Shown: positions 57,583 through 64,000 of the stretch, in pieces
Layout of the letters: every line of letters begins with the position of its first letter
How positions within the stretch are numbered: position 1 is the first letter of the stretch
Made by a program: the position numbers and the translations under genes
The notes under the pieces: generated by a model
Told to the model about the DNA's origin: nothing
Databases searched by the model: none
The model's input: the letters and a program-made list of their open reading frames with translations, nothing else
NCBI RefSeq assembly: GCF_000149955.1
Contig: NC_030989.1
Location: 4,290,402-4,354,401 of the forward strand
From: Fusarium oxysporum f. sp. lycopersici 4287
Lineage: Eukaryota > Ascomycota > Sordariomycetes > Hypocreales > Nectriaceae
Direction of reading: 5' to 3'
DNA length: 64,000 nucleotides

Positions 57583-59261
57583 ATGTCTTTCTTCGCTCAC
57601 CTCACCCTCGTGGTGCTCTGGTAGCTGTTTCTTATTGTCTCTCAGCTGGGATAGATACTGATTAGTACAGGGCATTGGCTGTTTGTGCACAGGATACCGT
57701 CACTGTGACAGTAACTGACACCATCACTAACTGTCCTTCCGCTGGCTTGAGGTTCTATCCTCGCGCTGAAGCTACAGTGACTGAGTGTGCCCTCTCTTGC
57801 TACACTACCGTCTCTCAGTGTACTTCTACTCAGTACATTGGCACTTCTTCTGGTATCGAGCTTCCGACTGGTTCTTCGGTTATCCTGTCTGAGTCTGGGA
57901 CTTTCACCAACGTCATCTCTCTGCCTACTGTTTCTATCCCTTCTACCAGCATCTTCGCCAACACTTCTTTATCCTACACTTCTATCTCTGAGACTTCCAG
58001 TGTCGTCTCACAGCCTGCTGTCTCCATTGGGTCAAGTGCTCTTGCTGGAGAGACTTCATCTGAGCTGGTGTCTACCGTATATGGATACTCAACCAGCACT
58101 GCCACCCTGGAGGTGACTTCCGAGATCGTTACCAACCTGGAGACGATGCCTACTTTTGCCCCGAGTTTTGACTCTTCTGCTCTTGCACCTGGCACTACTC
58201 AGTTCCCGCAGGGTGCGGAGTCCACGACACTCTTCGAGGGTTCAACTGAGCAACCTTCCGAGTCTCTTTCCCTGGGCACAGAGTCAGTTCCAACCAAAGG
58301 CTTGAGTACTGAGACTTATGTCTCACGGCAAGGCAGCTCTACCCTCTCAGAAGACACTGGCGCTTCTACTGTCCCTGAAAGGGTCTCTACAACCACTCTT
58401 AAGTCAGTTATCACCAGTCAGGTCATACTCACGGAGAGAATCTCGACTATTTACACAGCTTCCGCCGAGGCCTCCGCATTTGAGGAGAATACTGAAGTCG
58501 TCGAAACCTCCTCAGCTGAAGGTGCTAGCACCGAGACTGGGCAGGGTCCTGCTTCCGCTGCGGATGCCAGCTCTGAGGCTGCTACTATTCCTACTGCTGA
58601 GTCCACAGCCGCTGGAGCGTCTACACTCACGACAGAAGCTGAAATATCCACCACTACACCATGCACGTCAACCAGGCACACTCACATCTACGACAATACC
58701 ACTATCGTCCACAGCACAGCCGATCAAAGTAATGACTCTTCCGCTTTGGCTGGATCCTTCACCTCGGCTTCTTCCCTCGCATCTGAGTATACCCCTGCCA
58801 CGTCCGAGGTGATCGAGCAGACTACAGCTATCGGTGCTGAGACATCAGAGGGTCAAGCTGGAGTGTCCACTTCCGAATATCTCGAGGGCACGACTGAGAC
58901 TGTTGTTGGAGTCCAGACCACTCTTCCTACTGAGTTCATTCCAATTGAGTCCACCGCTACTCAAACAGACTCCGAGATCGCCACTTCCTCTCAACCCATT
59001 GAAACACCAGTACCTTCTGCAGAGTCAACCGGCCCTCAAGGCTACGACTTCGGACCCAGCTCCAACGACGGCTGGCCAACCGCTTCTTTCGCCTCAACGG
59101 CCGACGCAGCAACTGGATTCACCACTATTCTTACCACAAGCGAATTCACCGAGGAGTCTTCTACCACCACTGGTGTCAAGGAACCTAAATATGAACCACC
59201 TGCTTACGAGCCTCCCTCGTACCATGAGCCAGCTTATGTTCGCAAGCGATGGGGTTTCTAA
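57583..59261 (+). CDS. Ser/Thr-rich secreted mucin-like wall protein
   Basis: Exons 57583-57620 and 57671-59261 join in frame across a 50-nt intron to 542 aa. The joined N-terminus MSFFAHLTLVVLWALAVCAQ is a signal peptide. A small Cys-containing head follows (NCPSAGLRFYPR, ECALSCYTTVSQC). The remaining ~430 residues are Ser/Thr/Glu/Ala-rich with no further fold, as in heavily O-glycosylated wall proteins. The tail changes to Pro/Tyr-rich EPPAYEPPSYHEP and ends VRKRWGF, with a dibasic Kex2-type site three residues from the end. There is no GPI-anchor-like hydrophobic tail. Likely released or held in the wall by sugars. Specific family unknown. Confidence 0.8.
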
Positions 59262-59625
59262 TGGTGAGGAGATATAATGGCATATTATGCTTTCTTTTTC
59301 TTCCTTTCTTTCTTTCTGAATGACTTGATGTCTTTCTACTTATTTGATTGGGTCTTTATTTGTATGGGATACTTATTTTGGTATTGGCATTTGGTGGGGG
59401 TTAGATAATTGAAAGAAAATACAACGGGGTGGTTTTACAAGTGTTCCTTGCCATGAAAGATGCCTGTCCTTATATGGAGCCCTTGACGTGATGATTCATG
59501 AGTGATAGACTCCTCTATGATCCATTACGACTATTCGATATGTCTACAGACGATGAATATCTACCTTACGCCATGTATTTTCACTCCAATCCATCCAATT
59601 CATCATCCAAGCACTGTTATTACCC
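59262..59625. other. convergent 3' spacer
   Basis: AT-rich sequence between the mucin-like gene and the gap-containing gene. Nothing seen. Confidence 0.5.
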
Positions 59626-60646
59626 CTACGCAACCTCCCAATCCATTGGTTCAACCATCCACTCCCACTCATCATCAACCTGAACCTCTCCCATGCCCAT
59701 ATGTTCATCCCCATCACCCCACTGCCTNNNNNNNNNNNNNNNNNNNNNNNNNNNNNNNNNNNNNNNNNNNNNNNNNNNNNNNNNNNNNNNNNNNNNNNNN
59801 NNNNNNNNNNNNNNNNNNNNNNNNNNNNNNNNNNNNNNNNNNNNNNNNNNNNNNNNNNNNNNNNNNNNNNNNNNNNNNNNNNNNNNNNNNNNNNNNNNNN
59901 NNNNNNNNNNNNNNNNNNNNNNNNNNNNNNNNNNNNNNNNNNNNNNNNNNNNNNNNNNNNNNNNNNNNNNNNNNNNNNNNNNNNNNNNNNNNNNNNNNNN
60001 NNNNNNNNATCTGTCCTACAAGCCACGTCAGATCATACATCTTTAACGGCGGCGTTTCCTTGCCATCAGCAACATCCTTCCAACGATTCCGAAGCTCTTT
60101 CGCCTTACGAAGAGCTTGGTTCACTTCCCCTCTGCCTAGCGCCTCGTGGACCGGACAATCTGGCATTTCTAACTCAATGAGCACATTCTCGTGATACGTG
60201 TGATTTCCCGTCTTGAACGAATTGCCGCGCGATACTGATATGCCGAAAACCATCAGGAGAAGAACAAGCGCTTGTTCAATCCATGCGTAAAACTCATGGA
60301 AGTCAACTTTAAAATTCCGCTCAGGATCCGCGACCAAAAACCCAAATTCCTCTGGATTCAGCGCGCGGTGGTACGAAGTCTGTAAATCGAGGTACTTCCA
60401 CCGTAGACGCTGACAGGCTTGTTCAAAGCGGTGAAAGGCCTGTGTTGGGTTCAAGCGCGTTGTCGATGTTGATATTGAAACTGGGTTTCTTGGAGGGGCT
60501 GAGGATGGTGGGGGTTGTGAAGGTTGCGAGGATGCGCGTGCTAAAGGCTGTGACGACGAGCGCGTTGAAGGAGCTGAGTTTGCGAGACGAGAGCGGCCGT
60601 TTATGGCCCAGATCGAGTCGTTTAGACCTGTTGGTGTTTTGGACAT
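59626..60646 (-). CDS. unknown conserved-looking protein interrupted by an N gap
   Basis: The N-terminal part runs from ATG 60646 (MSKTPTGLNDSIWAINGRS) to the gap at 60008, about 212 aa. It has a Ser/Pro-rich start, then helices (RFEQACQRLRWKYLDL), FKVDFHEFYAWIEQALVLLL and GRGEVNQALRKAKELRNRWK. Left of the 281-base gap, the same strand has a short frame ending VDDEWEWMVEPMDWEVA and stop at 59626-59628, a plausible C-terminus. The total would be about 330 aa, but the gap length may be estimated, so the phase across it is unknown. An open frame extends upstream of 60646 without features, so I use this Met. Family not recognised. Confidence 0.65.
59728..60008. other. assembly gap, 281 N
   Basis: Unsequenced bases inside the gene at 59626-60646. 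The odd length suggests a paired-read estimate. Confidence 1.
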
Positions 60647-61548
60647 ATCGGATATCGTTGCTGAAGAGGTTACACTGATTTGTGAGCGAGTGGAATAGTC
60701 ATGAGCGTTGTCGTAGATGAGTTTGAGATGCCACGTGAGCGAACGTAAAGCATAGACGTAAAGCATAGATGGACGCAGAAGCGCACAATGGGAGCTTCCA
60801 AATGGCCAAACAGCTTCCACTGAGTCCCTTTATCTACCTCGCCGTGGAGGGCTGCTCTCTCACTCGTTCCGTGAAACCGAAAGTCACAATGAAGCAGGGC
60901 ACTAGCCCATGGATCTCACAACCAGTTCAATGCATGCGTTTCAGGTACGAGGTAAAATGACAAGCTATTGGTTAGCTCTATAAATAATATGCTGTGGTGA
61001 ATAAAGAAATGAGATCATGAACGAATGTGAAAGTGCAACATCAAAGAGAACAGCGCTCAACTCAAACGATGGTTTACGGTACAGAATTCGTAGCGTCTGA
61101 TTGGCTAATCTATCGGCGGTTAACGGTTGGCTGCGCAAACAAACGCCCTGAAACAACACCAAGAAATCATCACCAACACCGTCACCAACACAACTTATAC
61201 TTCTCGTTAGCAATCATCATAAATCCATGTCGTAACCATATCTGTATTGATATATACAATCTCCACGTATCGACACAGCCAGCTCAACCAGCTTCCACTA
61301 CCAATCCCATGTCCAGAAATCAATTAATAGCCTGCTCGCCTAACAAACACATCATAAGCTGGCCATGTATGCACCAATGTAGGTAAGGCGACAGCTCTCA
61401 ATCATATATGCACCCCAACTCCCTGCTCTGGATGCTCTGTTCCAGACGCTATCCTGATGACCCAACTCAAAAGCAGCAAAATAACGCAACTCCATTATTG
61501 ACGTCCGATCTCCTTGTTCGTGATCGACAGTTTATACAACGGTCCTGC
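60647..61548. other. intergenic, no gene seen
   Basis: Promoter of the gap-containing gene and 3' flank of the kinesin. No coding frame recognised. Confidence 0.5.
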
Positions 61549-64000
61549 CTATGTAGAATCGCGAACCTTCTTGGTAGCCTTGGCTGTACCAATATGAGTG
61601 GTTGTGCAGCTATTTCTTGTTAGCGTTGCGTTTGCGAAACCTGGAAAGACTATACATACCTTTTGTTGCAAATCGAAGACTCGTCAATGTGTCCTTCAGA
61701 TGCAGGCTCAGGAGGTGACACCATGACAAACATCAGAGTCTTGCTGTTACTGCCCCAAACTTGTACTGCAGCAAGTGTGTCAACTTGGAGTTGCGGTATG
61801 GAATGTGGCCTGAACCTCGACCAAGGGCCTCAATAACATCACCAAGACAGCTGAGACTCTTGTTGATGTTTTGTGTCTCCTTCATTCGATCGCCTTCAGC
61901 CTGTGAGTGCTTGAGACGCTCGGAACCAGCCAAATCGACCAGGTTGAGCGTACCCTCGCAACGCTCCCCTGTAGCTGAGTTCTCTCCGATCAACTTCAGG
62001 ATGAAGATACTGTGGGAACGAGACGACCGCTCGTTGGCCTTGGTTGCAGCCACTGATCGGTTGTTCTGTGCTTCTTCAAGCATAGTCTCCACACTTGATG
62101 GGCTGTCGAGACGGACTGACTTGCAGTTTGTGATGGTTGTCTGCTTGCGAGCTTCGTCATGCCGAATCTCGAGCCTTTTCGCCGATCGCTCATTTGGCGT
62201 CAACAGGTCGTTGAGCTCCTCATTGTACACCTCAACGAATGAACCCTCCATTGTGTACTCCCAAGACTTCTCCTTGAGCTTGGTGATAGTGTCGTAGATC
62301 ATATGGGTGGCACGAGGAATCATACCATCGTTTGAAGACATGGTATGCGTCTTTCCAGATCCAGTTTGACCATAACAGAAGATGCAAACATTGTACCCAT
62401 CAAGGGCACTCTGGACAAGCTGAGAGATCTCACCAAAGATCTCCTGGTTCTGAGTGCCAGGAACGAAAACGCGATCAAACTCGAAGGGATAGTTCTTTCG
62501 TGTGATCTGTCCCAGACTACTCTTCTCCTCAGGACCAGCCAAAACAATTTCAGCAGATGTCTTGTCATCGGAGAACGACATCTTGGCCTCCTCGCCCTCA
62601 CCATTGCCAAGTGCAGGCCTCACTCGACACATGACTCGGATGTTGCCCTTGAGCTCCTGGTACTTATTGAAAAGTACTCGGCGTTCCGTCTCCTCCTTGA
62701 TGAGTTTGTGCTGGGCCTCCTCTGCAATGCGCAGAGCTTCTTGGAGCCGTGCTTCCATGCTGGCGAATGAGTCGGATTGCGCCTTGCTGTCAGATTCCAG
62801 AAATTCGACGTGTGATAGTAGTGAGTTAATCTTGGCCTCGAGTGTGGTGTTGGCTGCTGAGAGCTCGGCGATGTTCGTCTNNNNNNNNNNNNNNNNNNNN
62901 NNNNNNNNNNNNNNNNNNNNNNNNNNNNNNNNNNNNNNNNNNNNNNNNNNNNNNNNNNNNNNNNNNNNNNNNNNNNNNNNCTTGTCGAGACCGAAATACG
63001 TTGAGCCAAGTCTAACTCCGAAACCTTTTCTAACACCCTTTAGAATCTTTGTTCAAAAACGACTTGCTAGGGGAGGAGTTCTTGACGGGGCTTGTGAATT
63101 GTTTGACTGGTGACAAAGATAGAGACGCTTCAAACTCATGGAGCTTCCTCTTGACCCTCTCGTTGGTCGGTGGCTTCAGAGGGACTGCCTAAGGCCGCTC
63201 TGACAAGATCTGTCGAGAGGTTGAAGCTGACATGTTACTTTGATCATCTCTACCATGGCGCTTGCATGGAATATTAGAAATATGTGAGGTGGTTGAAGAT
63301 TGTGAAGACTGTCGTGTTAAAGGTCGGGAAATCGCTTGACTTCCGTGAGGAATGTTGTCATCAAGACTCATTTCAAGGAATCTTGAAGTCAGAGAACTAT
63401 CTCTGATCGTTGGCAATGTTGCGAAAGACTGTGAGGTTCTGATTTTATCGCATGAAAGTGTGGTGATAGGTTGAGATGTATCTTGCGAAAGTGTCGTCGT
63501 ACCATTGTTCGTTGGAGCTTCGTATCGGTCTTCTTCGCGGAGAGCATGGGCCGTACGCGGACGAGGTGCTTGGCTCTTCGATCGGGCATGGCCAGGACGT
63601 CCGTTGACTCCATTGACTCCGTTCACTCCATTGATTCGCGATGTGGCTGTCGGAGCACCGTTTCGAGCGGCCTGGTTCCTGCTAAAGACATTTGAAGATG
63701 CGCCGTATCGTGACTGGGTGGCCGAGGGTTGCTTGAGCTGGGGAGAATTAGCAGCTGTCATGCGATCATAATGATCCAGCAGAAGCAAGCCCTCTAATAA
63801 CGAGGGTACCAAGGATCTCAACTTACCCCGGAGGACATTCCGGCCAAACTCTGAGGCCTCATATTTGATCGAACACCAGCCGCGGCGGGAACATGCGATG
63901 TTGGCTTTGAAGGATATTCGAGGGCGCGATCAGAGAGAGGTTTGCGCTTGGGGTCAGATTGCGATGCTGCTTCATGTCAGAGAGAACCACCATAGGCGCT
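61549..64000 (-). CDS. klpA: kinesin-14 (Kar3/KlpA type), disrupted in this sequence, 5' end beyond window
   Basis: The motor lies at the C-terminus, as in kinesin-14. The neck KGNIRVMCRVRPALG leads into the P-loop CYGQTGSGKTHTM, switch I NERSSRSHSIF and switch II LVDLAGSERL, all in one frame at 62758-61733. The N-terminal tail is at 63827 and up, spliced (89-nt intron) to 63737-63192. Minus-end-directed motors of this type act on the spindle. The frame is broken at several places: TAG at 63189-63191, a one-base shift near 63045, the 100-N gap at 62881-62980, and shifts near 61740, 61695 and in the last exon. The last exon ends VRDST with stop at 61549-61551. Because the motor is well conserved and N gaps cluster nearby, consensus error is at least as likely as loss of function. 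Confidence 0.85.
62881..62980. other. assembly gap, 100 N
   Basis: A round 100 N is the usual sign of a gap of unknown size. It falls in the coiled-coil stalk of the kinesin-14 gene. Confidence 1.

Noticed and set aside
63192..63250. A 50-nt GTAACA...TTAG intron hiding the TAG in the kinesin tail
   Set aside because: The phase does not fit: the joined frame meets a stop after about 17 codons, whereas the unspliced frame reads on as KLHEFEASLSLSP.
1..64000. CRISPR arrays, bacterial operons, phage or intact transposase/reverse transcriptase genes
   Set aside because: None found: no regularly spaced direct repeats and no recognisable transposase, integrase or polymerase motifs in any frame. 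Gene structure is eukaryotic.

Overview
The window is nuclear DNA of a filamentous ascomycete, most likely a Fusarium or close relative (Sordariomycetes). Spliced genes carry short introns (about 45-90 nt, GT...AG, often with a CTAAC-like branch site). Orthologues typical of these fungi are present: Elp3, Ccr4, AcrB, an FHIP protein, a kinesin-14 and a fungal NACHT-ankyrin protein. The species assignment is inference. The sequence is a draft: N gaps lie at 59728-60008 and 62881-62980.

Region 1-20 kb looks accessory. It holds a secreted GH43 arabinosidase cut by the left edge, a Zn alcohol dehydrogenase with a long presequence-like N-terminus, a NACHT-ankyrin NLR-like protein, a small Thr-rich secreted protein, an NmrA-like reductase, a HET-domain protein, an unrecognised secreted protein of about 548 aa, and a broken SRPK-like kinase gene. 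Two intron-containing tRNA-Glu(CTC) genes lie 8.5 kb apart in opposite orientation.

Region 20-37 kb is mostly housekeeping: ELP3, a mitochondrial-carrier-like protein, a damaged membrane-protein gene, CCR4, an S-adenosylmethionine methyltransferase, a tiny multi-exon LYR-motif gene (LYRM5/ETFRF1 type) missed by long-ORF searches, and an unknown three-exon gene. Region 37-41.6 kb has no recognisable gene. Region 41.6-64 kb holds acrB, a divergent pair of coiled-coil genes (one with two in-frame stops), the FHIP gene, a T5orf172/DUF1766 gene, an unknown 158-aa gene, Mn superoxide dismutase, a mucin-like wall protein, an unknown gene containing an N gap, and a kinesin-14 gene running off the right edge.

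Genes read on both strands and are not in operons. Two themes stand out. First, an NLR-like gene and a HET gene lie within 10 kb, which fits an allorecognition or defence neighbourhood. Second, five loci (18.6-19.9, 24.6-26.3, 41.6, 45.3-46.6 and 61.5-63.8 kb) have otherwise good reading frames broken by single stops or one-base shifts. They are either real pseudogenes or indel errors in the draft consensus; reads or a sister assembly would decide.
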